Notes: a model not told the origin generated them from the sequence alone. Shown: positions 36,100-48,989, counted from the stretch's first letter. The stretch is DNA of 64,000 nt from Hyperoodon ampullatus (GCA_949752795.1 CATKHW010000555.1:124001-188000), one strand, 5' to 3'. Program-made: numbers and translations.

Positions 36100-37088
36100 A
36101 ATGGCAAAAAGCATCCCGCAGAATGGGCGAAAATATTTGCAAACGAATCAATGGACAAAGGTTTAATCTCCAATATATATAAAGAGCCCATGCAGCTTAA
36201 TATTAAAAAAACAAAGAACCCAATACATAAATGGTCAGAAGATCTAAAGAGACGTTTCTTCAAAGAAGACACAGAGATGGCCAAGACACACATGAAAAGC
36301 TGCTCAACATCACTAATTATTAGAGAAATGAAAATCAAAACTACAATGAGGTATCACCTCACACCTGTTAGAATCGGCATCATCAGAAAATCTACAAACA
36401 ACGAATTCTGGGGAGGGTGTGGACAAAAGGAGCCCTCTTCCACTATTGGTGGAAATGTAAATTGTTACAGTCACTATGGAGAACAGTATGGAGTTTCCTT
36501 AAAAAAAGCTAGAAATAGAATTACCATATGATCCAGCAATCCCACTTCTGGGCATATATCCAGAGAAAACCATAAATCAAAAAGGCACATTCACCACAAT
36601 GTTCATTTCAGCACTATTTACAATAGCCAGGTAATGGAAGCAACCTAAATACCCACAGACAGACGAATGGATAAAGATGTGGTACATATATAAAATGGAA
36701 TATTACTCAGCCATAAGAAGGAACGAAACTGGGTCATTTGTAGCGACGTCGATGGATCTAGAGACTGTCATACAGAATGAAGTAAGTCAGAAAGAGAAAA
36801 ACAAATATTGTATATTAATGCATATATGTGGAACCTAGAGAAATGGTACAGATGAACTGGTTTGCAGGGAAGAAATAGAGACAAGGAGGTAGAGAACACA
36901 CGTATGGACACCAAGGGTGGGAAGCCATGGGGAGGTGTTGTTGGGATGAGTTGGGAGATAGGGATTGACCTGTATACATGTATATGCATAAAATACATAA
37001 CTAATAATAACCTGCTGTATAAAAAAAATAAATAAAATTAAATTTCAAAATTTTAAAAAATAAAATTTAAAAATAAAAGAGAAAAAAG
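36100..37088 (+). mobile_element. L1 ORF2/3' UTR fragment 'b' of U13
   Basis: Type E form, frame 36151-36531. Confidence 0.9.
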
Positions 37089-38062
37089 TTCTTCCCTTCA
37101 CACAGATGTATGTATATGGATGAATTATTTCCATGCTTATATCTATAAATACATAAAAGAGGAATAAAATCTAACTTGAACCAAAACAGAAAAAAAAAAA
37201 ACCTGAACCCACCAGTTATACATAGGAAAAGCCTATCAGGGCACTTGCTCCAGCAGTAAACAATTCTGAAATTGGTCAGAGGTGGGGAATCATCTCCCAT
37301 AGAGCCAGCAGCCCACTCCTACGCAAGGAGCGTCCTCATTGCAAAGCTGGGGGCCATGCCGAGGCATCTGTGAGTAACCGTGAGCTGAGCCCCAGGCCAG
37401 CTGCTGTTGAACTTTTCCCACCCTTCCCAGGTAAAACACCTGAATATGTACAAGGGCTTGAAAGCCTAGAGGAAGGGCCATGGAGCCACACCAGCGACAG
37501 CACGCAGGCCAACTTGGTGCCTGTAGGCCATCCAGGATGGTCCTGGCCCTGGGCGCTCTTCTGGAAGCTTTCCATTGCCCTGCCTGAGATACCCCTCCTG
37601 TCCCGGCACCCACTGCTTTTTTCCTTCCTCACGTCTGTCCGGAGAGAAATTCCAGCGGAAGGTATGGGTGACACATCCTCTTCTTTACAGGTGGCGAACT
37701 GGCAACTCCTGCAGAAAGTCCAGCAGAGACCCACTCACACCGGGCAACTCACAAAACCGTGGACCCTCACTCCCTCACATCAGCACAGCCCCAAGACTGC
37801 TGACGGGGCAGAGAATATGCAGTCAGGCACAGCTTCAGGGGCTATTGCTGCCTGCAGCGCTCTTTATATTGAACTCAACCCAGGCACACCTGGGGAGGGT
37901 CGGCCGTCAGGGTCAGGCTACCCAGGTCAGCTAATCCTCAGCCCTCAGGGAATCACATTGTTGAAAATGGACCTCGCTAAGGCAGAATAGAAGCCAAGGA
38001 ATAAAAGGACACAATGCCTTTTGCAGCACCATAGGTGTGACTAGAGGTAATCACGTGACTTG

Positions 38063-38458
38063 TAGTAAGTCAGAAAGTGAAAGACATATATCATATCATA
38101 TCTCTCATAGGTGTGACCGAAAAATGGATACCAGGGCAGATATTTCCACACAGAAGGGCAATCACAGATTCATTAAACAAACTTATGGTTCACCAATGGA
38201 AAGGTGTGAGGATTGGTTTCATTATGATATTGGGGTTAACAGACATATACAAACACAGGTGACATATATAATCACCAAAGACCTACAGAATACCAAGAGA
38301 AGACTACTCAACATTCTATCATAAGGTACATGGGAAAAGGATCCCAGGAAGAACAGACATATGTATATGTGTAAAAGAACCACATCTTCCACACATACAG
38401 CAAGCCAAACATTGTAATCAAATTTGCTGTAATAAAAAATAAAAAATTAAATTAAAAA
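38063..38458 (+). mobile_element. L1 fragment 'a' of U14
   Basis: Type F form, although the unit ends as type D. Confidence 0.8.
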
Positions 38459-38591
38459 CACGAACAAGAAGTAGTGAGACAAACTTGAGGGGCTTTCTCC
38501 TGGCACATTCCATTCTAAATTCCAATCTAGAACACAACTTCCATTGAGGTTCTGTTGCCCCAGTAACCAGACTTGGTAACGGAGAACTGCT

Positions 38592-38603
38592 GCCACATTG
38601 TGG
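38592..38603 (-). promoter_or_regulatory. CTCF-like motif, U14, altered
   Basis: Type F variant in an F/A/D hybrid unit. Confidence 0.3.
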
Positions 38604-38833
38604 CCGTATCACACAACAGCAGCTTTAATCCCAGCGCTAATGGTCAGTTGATATTCAAAATCATTGCAGGCCTGTAAATGACACCTGACCTGAAAACAAA
38701 TCCTGGGTTCATATATCGACCAAAAAACTCAAAGGACGTCCATATTTCAAAACGACAGTTTCAAAAGGCATATTTTACACACATTAGTGTTCTGCTTGTT
38801 TTTCTTTCTTTCTTTTTTTGTTAAAAAAACGGG

Positions 38834-39822
38834 AATGGCAAAAAATCATCCCTGAGAATAGGCGAAAATATTTGCAAACGAATCAATGGACAAAGGTTTA
38901 ATCTCCAATATATATAAAGAGCTCATGCAGCTTAATATTCAAAAAACAAACAACCCAATACAAAAATGGGCAGAAGATCTAAAGAGACGTTTCTTCAAAG
39001 AAGACACAGAGATGGCCAAGACGCACATGAAAAGCTGCTCAACATCACTAATTATTAGAGAAATGCAAATCAAAACTACAATGAGGTATCACCTCACACC
39101 TGTTAGAATCGGCATCATCAGAAAATCTACAAACAACGAATTCTGGGGAGGGTGTGGACAAAAGGATCCCTCTTCCACTATTGGTGGAAATGTAAATTGA
39201 TAGAGTCACTATGGAGAACAGTATGGAGTTTCCTTAAAAAAAAGCTAGAAATAGAATTACCATATGATCCAGCAATCCCACTTCTGGGCATATACCCAGA
39301 GAAAACCATAAATCAAAAAGGCACATTCACCACAATGCTCATTTCAGCACTATTTACAATAGCCAGGTTATGGAAGCAACCTAAATCAACACAGACAGAC
39401 GAATGATTAAAGATGTGGTACATATATAAAATGGAATATTACTCAGCCATAAGAAGGAATGAAATTGGGTCATTTGTAGAGACGTCGATGGATCTAGAGA
39501 CTGTCATACAGAATGAAGTAAGTCAGAAAGAGAAAAACAAATATTGTATATTAATGCATATATGTGGAACCTAGAAATATGGTACAGATGAACTGGTTTG
39601 CAGGGAAGAAATAGAGACACAGAGGTAGATAACACACGTATGGACACCAAGTGTGGGAAGCCATGGGGAGGTGGTGTTGGGATGAGTTGGGAGACTGGGA
39701 TTGACCTGTATACATGTATATGCATAAAATACATAACTAATAATAACCTGCTGTATAAAAAATAAATAAAATTAAATTTCAAAATTTTTAAAAATCAAAT
39801 TTAAAAATAAAACAGAAAAAAG
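38834..39822 (+). mobile_element. L1 ORF2/3' UTR fragment 'b' of U14
   Basis: A/D form, frames 38886-39200 and 39152-39406. Confidence 0.9.
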
Positions 39823-40794
39823 TTCTTCCCTTCACACAGATGTATTTATATGAATGAATTATTTCCATGCTTATATCTATAAATACATAAAAGAGGAATA
39901 AAATCTAACTTGAAACAAAAAAGAAAAAAAAAACCTGAACCCACGAGTTAGACAGAGGAAAGCCCTATCAGGGCATTTGCTCCAGCGATAAACAATTCTG
40001 AAATTGGTCAGAGGTGGGGAATCATCTCCCATAGAGCCAGCAGCGCACTCCTACGCAAGGAGCGTCCTCATTGCAAAGCGGGGGGCCATGCCGAGGCATC
40101 TGTGAGTAACCGTGAGCTGAGCCCCAGGCCAGCTGCTGTTGAACTTTTCCCACCCTTCCCAGGTAAAACACCTGAATATGTACAAGGGCTTGAAAGCCTA
40201 GAGGGAGGGCCGTGGAGCCACACCAGCGACAGCACGCAGGCCAACTTGGTGCCTGCAGGCCAGCCAGGATGGTCGTGGCCCTGGGCGCTCTTCTGGAAGC
40301 TTTCCATTGCCCTGCCTGAGATACCCCTCCTTTCCCGGCCCCCACTGCTTTTTTCCTTCCTCACCTATTTCCGGAGAGAAATTCCAGCGGAATGTATGGG
40401 TGACACATCGCCTTCTTTACAGGTGGAAGCCTGGCAACTCCTGCAGAAAGTCCAGCAGAGACCCACTCACACCGGGCCACCCACAAAGCCATGGCCCCTC
40501 ACTCCATCCCACCAGCACAGCCCCGACACTGCTGACGGGGCAGAGAATATGGTGTCAGGCACAGATTCAGGGGCTATTGCTGCCTGCAGCGCTGTTTATA
40601 TTGACCTCAACACATGCACACCTGGGGAGGGCCGGCCGGCAGGGTCAGGCTACCCAGGTCAGCTAATCCTCAGCCCTCAGGGAATCACATTGTTGAAAAT
40701 GGACCTCACTAAGGCAGAATAGAAGCCAAGGAATAAAAGGACACAATGCCATTTGCAGCACCGTAGGTGTGTCTAGAGGTAATCACGTGACTTG

Positions 40795-41191
40795 TAGTAA
40801 GTCAGAAAGTGAAAGACACATATCATATCATATCTCTTATAGGTGTGACCGAAAAATGGATACCAGGGCAGATATTTCCACGGAGAAGGGCAATCACAGA
40901 TTCATTCAACAAACTTATGGTTCACCAATGGAAAGGTGTGAGGATTGGTTTCATTATGATATTGGGGTTAACAGACATATACAAACACAGGTGACATATA
41001 TAATCACTAAAGACCTACAGAATACCAAGAGAAGACTACTCAACATTCTGTCATAAGGTACACGGGAAAAGGATCCCAGGAAGAACAGACATATGTATAT
41101 GTGTAAAAGAACCACATCTTCCACACCTACAACAAGCCAAACATTGTAATCAAATTTGCTGTTATAAAAAATAAAAAAATTAAATTAAAAA
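40795..41191 (+). mobile_element. L1 fragment 'a' of U15
   Basis: Type E form, although the unit ends as type B. Confidence 0.8.
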
Positions 41192-41324
41192 CACGAACAA
41201 GAAGTAGTGAGACAAACTTGAGGGGCTTTCTCCTGGCACATTCCATTCTAAATTCCAGTCTAGAACATGACTACCATGGAGGCTCTGTTGCCCCAGTAAC
41301 CAGATTTGGTAAGGGAGAACTGCT

Positions 41325-41336
41325 GCCACCTTGTGG
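41325..41336 (-). promoter_or_regulatory. CTCF-like motif, U15
   Basis: Core intact. Confidence 0.45.
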
Positions 41337-41565
41337 CCGTTTCACAAAACAGCAGCTTAATCCCAGCGCTAATGGTCAGTTGATATTCAAAATCATTGCA
41401 GGCCTGCAAATGACACCTGCCTTGGAAACAAATCCTGGGTTCATATATCGACCAAAAATTTCAAAGGACGTCCATATTTCAAAACGACAGTTTCAAAAGG
41501 CATATTTTACACACATTAGTGTTCTGCTTCTTTTTCTTTCTTTCTTTTTTTGTTAAAAAAAGGGG

Positions 41566-42553
41566 AATGGCAAAAAGCATCCCTCAGAATGGGCGAAAAT
41601 ATTTGCAAACGAATCAATGGACAAAGGTTTAATCTCCAATATATATAAAGAGCCCATGCAGCTTAATATTAAAAAAACAAAGAACCCAATACATAAATGG
41701 TCAGAAGATCTAAAGAGACGTTTCTTCAAAGAAGACACAGAGATGGCCAAGACACACATGAAAAGCTGCTCAACATCACTAATTATTAGAGAAATGAAAA
41801 TCAAAACTACAATGAGGTATCACCTCACACCTGTTAGAATCGGCATCATCAGAAAATCTACAAACAACGAATTCTGGGGAGGGTGTGGACAAAAGGATCC
41901 CTCTTCCACTATTGGTGGAAATGTAAATTGATACAGTCACTATGGAGAACAGTATGGAGGTTCCTTAAAAAAAAGCTAGAAATAGAATTACCATATGATC
42001 CAGCAATCCCACTTCTGGGCATATACCCAGAGAAAACCATAAATCAAAAAGGCACATTCACCACAATGCTCATTTCAGCACTATTTACAATAGCCAGGTA
42101 ATGGAAGCAACCTAAATCAACACAGACAGACGAATGATTAAAGATGTGGTACATATATAAAATGGAATATTACTCAGCCATAAGAAGGAATGAAATTGGG
42201 TCATTTGTAGAGACGTCGATGGATCTAGAGACTGTCATACAGAATGAAGTAAGTCAGAAAGAGAAAAACAAATATTGTATATTAATGCATATATGTGGAA
42301 CCTAGAAATATGGTACAGATGAACTGGTTTGCAGGGAAGAAATAGAGACACAGAGGTAGATAACACACGTATGGACACCAAGTGTGGGAAGCCATGGGGA
42401 GGTGGTGTTGGGATGAGTTGGGAGACTGGGATTGACCTGTATACATGTATATGCATAAAATATAGAACTAATAATAACCTGCTGTATAAAAAATAAATTA
42501 AATTAAATTTCAAAATTTTTAAAAATCAAATTTAAAAATAAAACAGAAAAAAG
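41566..42553 (+). mobile_element. L1 ORF2/3' UTR fragment 'b' of U15
   Basis: E-type front, B-type end: frames 41617-41931 and 41883-42101. AAAATATAGAACTAAT near 42459 is shared with U21 and absent from U1. Confidence 0.9.
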
Positions 42554-43527
42554 TTCTTCCCTTCACACAGATGTATTTATATGAATGAATTATTTCCATG
42601 CTTATATCTGTAAATACATAAAAGAGGAATAAAATCTAACTTGAACCAAAAAAAGGAAAAAAAAAACCTGAACCCACGAGTTAGACAGAGGAAAGCCCTA
42701 TCAGGGCACTTGCTCCAGCGATAAACAATTCTGAAATTGGTCAGAGGTGGGGAATCATCTCCCATAGAGCCAGCAGCGCACTCCTACGCAACGAGCGTCC
42801 TCATTGCAAAGTGGGGGGCCATGCCGAGGCATCTGTGAGTAACCGTGAGCTGAGCCCCAGGCCAGCTGCTGTTGAACTTTTCCCACCCTTCCCAGGTAAA
42901 ACACCTGAATATGTACAAGGGCTTGAAAGCCTAGAGGGAGGGCCGTGGAGCCACACCAGCGACAGCACGCAGGCCAACTTGGTGCCTGCAGGCCATCCAG
43001 GATGGTCCTGGCCCTGGGCGCTCTTCTGGAAGCTTTCCATTGCCCTGCCTGAGATACCCCTCCTTTCCCGGCCCCCACTGCTTTTTTCCTTCCTCACCTA
43101 TTTCCGGAGAGAAATTCCAGCGGAATGTATGGGTGACACATCCTCTTCTTTACAGGTGGAAGCCTGGCAACTCCTGCAGAAAGTCCAGCAGAGACCCACT
43201 CACACCGGGCCACCCACAAAGCCATGGCCCCTCACTCCCTCCAACCAGCACAGCCCCGACACTGCTGACGGGGCAGAGAATATGGAGTCAGGCACAGCTT
43301 CAGGGGCTATTGCTGCCTGCAGCGCTGTTTATATTGACCTCAACAGAGGCACACATGGGGGGGGCCGGCCGGCAGGGTCAGGCTACCCAGGTCAGCTAAT
43401 CCTCAGCCCTCAGGGAATCACATTGTTGAAAATGGACCTCACTAAGGCAGAATAGAAGCCAAGGAATAAAAGGACACAATGCCATTTGCAGCACCTTAGG
43501 TGTGTCTAGAGGTAATCACGTGACTTG

Positions 43528-43815
43528 AAACCAAAGTCTCAGCCACCCACCGGGACCAGTATAGGTCCTGAAGCAAAATTTTGGACTTGTGGTCAGCTCA
43601 CCAAAAACGAGTTGAATAATGGAGCTCAGGGGCACAGCAATTCACAAACTGGCCGAGTAATAAAGGACAACTATCGTGCAAAAATCTGTTGAGGGAAGGC
43701 AACGAGGCGGACTTGAAAGCGAGGCAGAATAGCAGGAAACAGATTTCAAGAGGTACGTTGGAATCGCCTTTAAAGCACAGGAAGAGGGGCACAACTTCGA
43801 CAATGATGCACATAT
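43528..43815. other. 288 bp unrelated block replacing part of U16, identity unknown
   Basis: The block begins exactly where the first L1 fragment should start (after GTGACTTG) and ends before GAAGAGACATATG. It matches no other part of the window on either strand. Its length equals that of the sequence it replaces (offsets 26 to 313 of the unit), so unit spacing is unchanged. It holds 10 CpG, against 2 in the same interval of U2. One strand has an open stretch of about 65 codons without ATG at its start (includes NLLREGNEADLKARQNSRK). The minus strand has a reading frame covering most of the block. I recognise neither. A long-terminal-repeat piece, other repeat, non-array DNA or assembly error are all possible. 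Confidence 0.85.
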
Positions 43816-43924
43816 GAAGAGACATATGTATATGTGTAAAAGAACCACATCTTCCACACATACAGCAAGCCAAACATTGTAATCAAATTTGCTGTTATAA
43901 AAAATAAAAAAATTAAATTAAAAA
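43816..43924 (+). mobile_element. L1 fragment 'a' of U16, only the last 109 bp
   Basis: The first 288 bp of the fragment are replaced by unrelated DNA. What remains runs from GAAGAGACATATG to the A-rich tail and holds a short F-like tract. Confidence 0.8.
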
Positions 43925-44057
43925 CACGAACAAGAAGTAGTGAGACAAACTTGAGGGGCTTTCTCCTGGCACATTCCATTCTAAATTGAAGTCTAGAACA
44001 TGACTTCCATTGAGGCTCTGTTGCCCCAGTAACCAGATTTGGTAAGGGAGAACTGCT

Positions 44058-44069
44058 GCCACCTTGTGG
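44058..44069 (-). promoter_or_regulatory. CTCF-like motif, U16
   Basis: Core intact, 243 bp to the right of the replaced block. Confidence 0.45.
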
Positions 44070-44298
44070 CCGTTTCACAAAACAGCAGCTTAATCCGAGC
44101 GCTAATGGTCAGTTGATATTCAAAATCATTGCAGGCCTGCAAATGACACCTGCCCTGGAAACAAATCCTGGGTTCATATATCGACCAAAAATTTCAAAGG
44201 ACATCCATATTTCAAAACGACAGTTTCAAAAGGCATATTTTACACACATTAGTGTTCTGCTTCTTTTTCTTTCTTTCTTTTTTTGTTAAAAAAACGGG

Positions 44299-45286
44299 AA
44301 TGGCAAAAAGCATCCCTCAGAATGGGCAAAAATATTTGCAAACGAATCAATGGACAAAGGTTTAATCTCCAATATATATAAAGAGCTCATGCAGCTTAAT
44401 ATTCAAAAAACAAACAACCCAATACAAAAATGGGCAGAAGATCTAAAGAGACGTTTCTTCAAAGAAGACACAGAGATGGCCAAGACGCACATGAAAAGCT
44501 GCTTAACATCACTAATTATTAGAGAAATGCAAATCAAAACTACAATGAGGTATCAACTCACACATGTTAGAATCGGCATTATCAGAAAATCTACAAACAA
44601 CGAATTCTGGGGAGGGTGTGGACAAAAGGATCCCTCTTCCACTATTGGTGGAAATGTAAATTGATAGAGTCACTATGGAGAACAGTATGGAGTTTTCTTA
44701 AAAAAAGCTAGAAATAGAATTACCATATGATCCAGCAATCCCACTTCTGGGCATATATCCAGAGAAAACCATAAATCAAAAAGGCACATTCACCACAATG
44801 CTCATTTCAGCACTATTTACAATAGCCAGGTAATGGAAGCAACCTAAATACCCACAGACAGACGAATGGATAAAGATGTGGTACATATATAAAATGGAAT
44901 ATTACTCAGCCATAGGAAGGAATGAAACTGGGTCATTTGTAGCGACGTCGATGGATCTAGAGACTGTCATACAGAATGAAGTAAGTCAGAAAGAGAAAAA
45001 CAAATATTGTATATTAATGCATATATGTGGAACCTAGAGAAATGGTACAGATGAACTGGTTTGCAGGGAAGAAATAGAGACACAGAGGTAGAGAACACAC
45101 GTATGGACACCAAGTGTGGGAAGCCATGGGGAGGTGGTGTTGGAATGAGTTGGGAGATTGGGATTGACCTGTATACATGTATATGCATAAAATACATAAC
45201 TAATAATAACCTGCTGTATAAAAAATTAAATAAAATTAAATTTCAAAATTTTTAAAAATCAAATTTAAAAATAAAACAGGAAAAAG
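44299..45286 (+). mobile_element. L1 ORF2/3' UTR fragment 'b' of U16
   Basis: Type C form, frame 44350-44664, with two private changes near 44325 and 44503. Confidence 0.9.
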
Positions 45287-46260
45287 TTATTCCCTTCACA
45301 CAGATGTATTTATATGAATGAATTATTTCCATGCTTATATCTATAAATACATAAAAGAGGAATAAAATCTAACTTGAACCAAAAAAGAAAAAAAAAAAAA
45401 CTGAACCCACCAGATAGACAGAGGAATACCCTATCAGGGCACTTGTTCCAGCGGTAAACAATTCTGAAATTGGACAGAGGTGGGGAATCATCTCCCATAG
45501 AGCCAGCAGCCCACTCCAACGCAAGGAGCGTTCTCATTGCAAAGCTGTGGGCCATGCCGAGGCATCTGTGAGTAACCGTGAGCTGAGCCCCAGGCCAGCT
45601 GCTGTTGAACTTTTCCCACCCTTCCCAGGTAAAACACCTGAATATGTACAAGGGCTTGAAAGCCTAGAGGAAGGGCCGTGAAGCCACACAAGTGTCAGCA
45701 CGCAGGCCAACTTGGTTCCTGCAGGCCAACCAGGATGGTCCTGGCCCTGGGCGTTCTTCTGGAAGCTTTCCATTGCCCTGCCTGAGATACCACTTCTTTC
45801 CCGGTCCCCACTGCTTTTTTCCTTCCTCACCTATTTCCGGAGAGAAATTCCAGCGGAAGGTATGGGTGACATATCCTCTATTTTACAGGTGGCAGCCTGG
45901 CAACTCCTGCAGAAAGTCCAGCAGAGACCCACTCACACCGGGCCACCCATAAAGCCGTGGCCCCTCACTCCCTCGCACCAGCACAGCCCCGAGACTGCTG
46001 AAGGGGCAGAGAATATGGAGTCAGGCACAGCTTAAGGGGCTATTTCTGCCTGCAGCGCTGTTTATACTGACCTCAACCCAGTTACACCTGGGGAGGGCCG
46101 GCCGGCAGGGTCAGGCTACCCAGGTCAGCTAATCCTCAGCCCTCAGGGAATCACATTGTTGAAAATGGACCTCGCTAAGGCAGAATAGAAGCCAAGGAAT
46201 AAAAGGACACAATGCCATTTGCAGCACCGTATTTGTGTCTAGAGGTAATCATGTGACTTG

Positions 46261-46656
46261 TAGTAAGTCAGAAAGTGAAAGACACATATCATATCATATC
46301 TCTTATAGGTGTGACCGAAAAATGGATACCAGGGAAGATATTTCCACGCAGAAGGGCAATCACAGATTCATTAAACAAACTTATGGTTCACCAATGGAAA
46401 GGTGTGAGGATTGGTTTCATTATGATATTGGGGTTAACAGACATATACAAACACAGGTGACATATACAATCACCAAAGACCTACAGAATACCAAGAGAAG
46501 ACTACTCAACATTCTGTCATAAGGTACATGGGAAAAGGATCCCAGGAAGAACAGACATATGTATATGTGTAAAAGAACCACATCTTCCACCCCTACAACA
46601 AGCCAAACATTGTAATCAAATTTGCCGTAATAAAAAATAAAAAAATAAATTAAAAA
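46261..46656 (+). mobile_element. L1 fragment 'a' of U17
   Basis: Type D form. Confidence 0.8.
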
Positions 46657-46789
46657 CACGAACAAGAAGTAGTGAGACAAACTTGAGGGGCTTTCTCCTG
46701 GCACATTCCATTCTAAATTCCAATCTAGAACAGGACTTCCATTGAGGCTCTGTTGCCCCAGTAACCAGATTTGGTAAGGGAGAACTGCT

Positions 46790-46801
46790 GCCACCTTGTG
46801 G
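46790..46801 (-). promoter_or_regulatory. CTCF-like motif, U17
   Basis: Core intact. Confidence 0.45.
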
Positions 46802-47029
46802 CCGTTTCACAAAACAGCAGCTTAATCCCAGCGCTAATGGTCAGTTGATATTCAAAATCATTGCAGGCCTGCAAATGACACCTGCCCTGGAAACAAATCC
46901 TGGGTTCATATACGAACAAAAATTTCAAAGGACGTCCATATTTCAAAACGACAGTTTCAAAAGGCATATTTTACACACATTAGTGTTCTGCTTCTTTTTC
47001 TTTCTTTCTTTCTTTGTTAAAAAAACGGG

Positions 47030-48017
47030 AATGGCAAAAAGCATCCCTCAGAATGGGCGAAAATATTTGCAAACGAATCAATGGACAAAGGTTTAATCTC
47101 CAATATATATAAAGAGCTCATGCAGCTTAATATTCAAAAAACAAACAACCCAATACAAAAATGGGCAGAAGATCTAAAGAGACGTTTCTTCAAAGAAGAC
47201 ACAGAGATGGCCAAGACGCACATGAAAAGCTGCTCAACATCACTAATTATTAGAGAAATGCAAATCAAAACTACAATGAGGTATCACCTCACACCTGTTA
47301 GAATCGGCATCATCAGAAAATCTACAAACAACGAATTCTGGGGAGGGTGTGGACAAAAGGATCCCTCTTCCACTATTGGTGGAAATGTAAATTGATAGAG
47401 TCACTATGGAGAACAGTATGGAGTTTCCTTAAAAAAAAGCTAGAAATAGAATTACCATATGATCCAGCAATCCCACTTCTGGGCATATACCCAGAGAAAA
47501 CCATAAATCAAAAAGGCACATTCACCACAATGCTCATTTCAGCACTATTTACAATAGCCAGGTTATGGAAGCAACCTAAATCAACACAGACAGACGAATG
47601 ATTAAAGATGTGGTACATATATAAAATGGAATATTACTCAGCCATAAGAAGGAATGAAATTGGGTCATTTGTAGAGACGTCGATGGATCTAGAGACTGTC
47701 ATACAGAATGAAGTAAGTCAGAAAGAGAAAAACAAATATTGTATATTAATGCATATATGTGGAACCTAGAAATATGGTACAGATGAACTGGTTTGCAGGG
47801 AAGAAATAGAGACACAGAGGTAGATAACACACGTATGGACACCAAGTGTGGGAAGCCATGGGGAGGTGGTGTTGGGATGAGTTGGGAGACTGGGATTGAC
47901 CTGTATACATGTATATGCATAAAATACATAACTAATAATAACCTGCTGTGTAAAAAATAAATAAAATTAAATTTCAAAATTTTTAAAAATCAAATTTAAA
48001 AATAAAACAGAAAAAAG
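47030..48017 (+). mobile_element. L1 ORF2/3' UTR fragment 'b' of U17
   Basis: Frames 47081-47395 and 47347-47601. Private CTGCTGTGTAAAAA near 47943. Confidence 0.9.
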
Positions 48018-48989
48018 TTCTTCCCTTCACACAGATGTATTTATATGAATGAATTATTTCCATGCTTATATCTATAAATACATAAAAGAGGAATAAAATC
48101 TAACTTGAAACAAAAAAGAAAAAAAAAACCTGAACCCACGAGTTAGACAGAGGAAAGCCCTATCAGGGCATTTGCTCCAGCGATAAACAATTCTGAAATT
48201 GGTCAGAGGTGGGGAATCATCTCCCATAGAGCCAGCAGCGCACTCCTACGCAAGGAGCGTCCTCATTGCAAAGCGGGGGGCCATGCCGAGGCATCTGTGA
48301 GTAACCGTGAGCTGAGCCCCAGGCCAGCTGCTGTTGAACTTTTCCCACCCTTCCCAGGTAAAACACCTGAATATGTACAAGGGCTTGAAAGCCTAGAGGG
48401 AGGGCCGTGGAGCCACACCAGCGACAGCACGCAGGCCAACTTGGTGCCTGCAGGCCAGCCAGGATGGTCGTGGCCCTGGGCGCTCTTCTGGAAGCTTTCC
48501 ATTGCCCTGCCTGAGATACCCCTCCTTTCCCGGCCCCCACTGCTTTTTTCCTTCCTCACCTATTTCCGGAGAGAAATTCCAGCGGAATGTATGGGTGACA
48601 CATCGCCTTCTTTACAGGTGGAAGCCTGGCAACTCCTGCAGAAAGTCCAGCAGAGACCCACTCACACCGGGCCACCCACAAAGCCATGGCCCCTCACTCC
48701 ATCCCACCAGCACAGCCCCGACACTGCTGACGGGGCAGAGAATATGGTGTCAGGCACAGATTCAGGGGCTATTGCTGCCTGCAGCGCTGTTTATATTGAC
48801 CTCAACACATGCACACCTGGGGAGGGCCGGCCGGCAGGGTCAGGCTACCCAGGTCAGCTAATCCTCAGCCCTCAGGGAATCACATTGTTGAAAATGGACC
48901 TCACTAAGGCAGAATAGAAGCCAAGGAATAAAAGGACACAATGCCATTTGCAGCACCGTAGGTGTGTCTAGAGGTAATCACGTGACTTG

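Larger units (their letters stand above)
35303..38036 (+). repeat. Unit U13, type E
   Basis: 2734 bp, type E. Private changes: CATCCCGCAGAATGG near 36112, GGAGGTGTTGTTGG near 36931, and CCAAAACAGAAA near 37182. Core open frame 37370-37990. Confidence 0.93.
38037..40768 (+). repeat. Unit U14, hybrid F/A/D
   Basis: 2732 bp, with the same three-part structure as U9. It differs from U9 at CTTGGTGCCTGCAGG near 40246, where U9, U7 and U12 read CTTGGGGCCTG. Core open frame 40102-40722. Confidence 0.88.
40769..43501 (+). repeat. Unit U15, hybrid E/B
   Basis: 2733 bp. It is type E through the front of the ORF2 remnant (GAGCCCATGCAG, GAAATGAAAATC near 41793). It reads AAAAGGATCCC (B) rather than AAAAGGAGCCC (E) near 41892 and is type B to its end (eight-G run in the core). 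The switch lies within 41800-41895. Core open frame 42811-43455. Confidence 0.9.
43502..46234 (+). repeat. Unit U16, type C with a 288 bp replaced block (C*)
   Basis: 2733 bp. After a foreign block at 43528-43815 the unit is type C (AAAGGACATCC, CAACTCACACATG, core TGA and TAA). A short tract right of the block (CACACATACAGCAAGCC near 43854) is F-like rather than C-like. Private changes: GAATGGGCAAAAATATT near 44321 and GCTTAACATCAC near 44501. Core open segment 45712-46035. Confidence 0.93.
46235..48963 (+). repeat. Unit U17, type D with an A-like ORF2 tract
   Basis: 2729 bp. Front and core are type D (AGGGAAGATATTTCC, TATACGAACAAAAATT, GTGTCAGGCACAGATTC). The ORF2 remnant reads ATTCAAAAAACAAAC near 47132, as in A and A/D units, where U4 reads ATTAAAAAAACAAAC. 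Core open frame 48297-48917. Confidence 0.9.

Noticed and set aside
43598..43873. 91-codon minus-strand frame through the replaced block of U16
   Set aside because: It begins inside the L1 remnant with a non-ATG codon and crosses the joint. No motif is recognised, so it is not called a gene.
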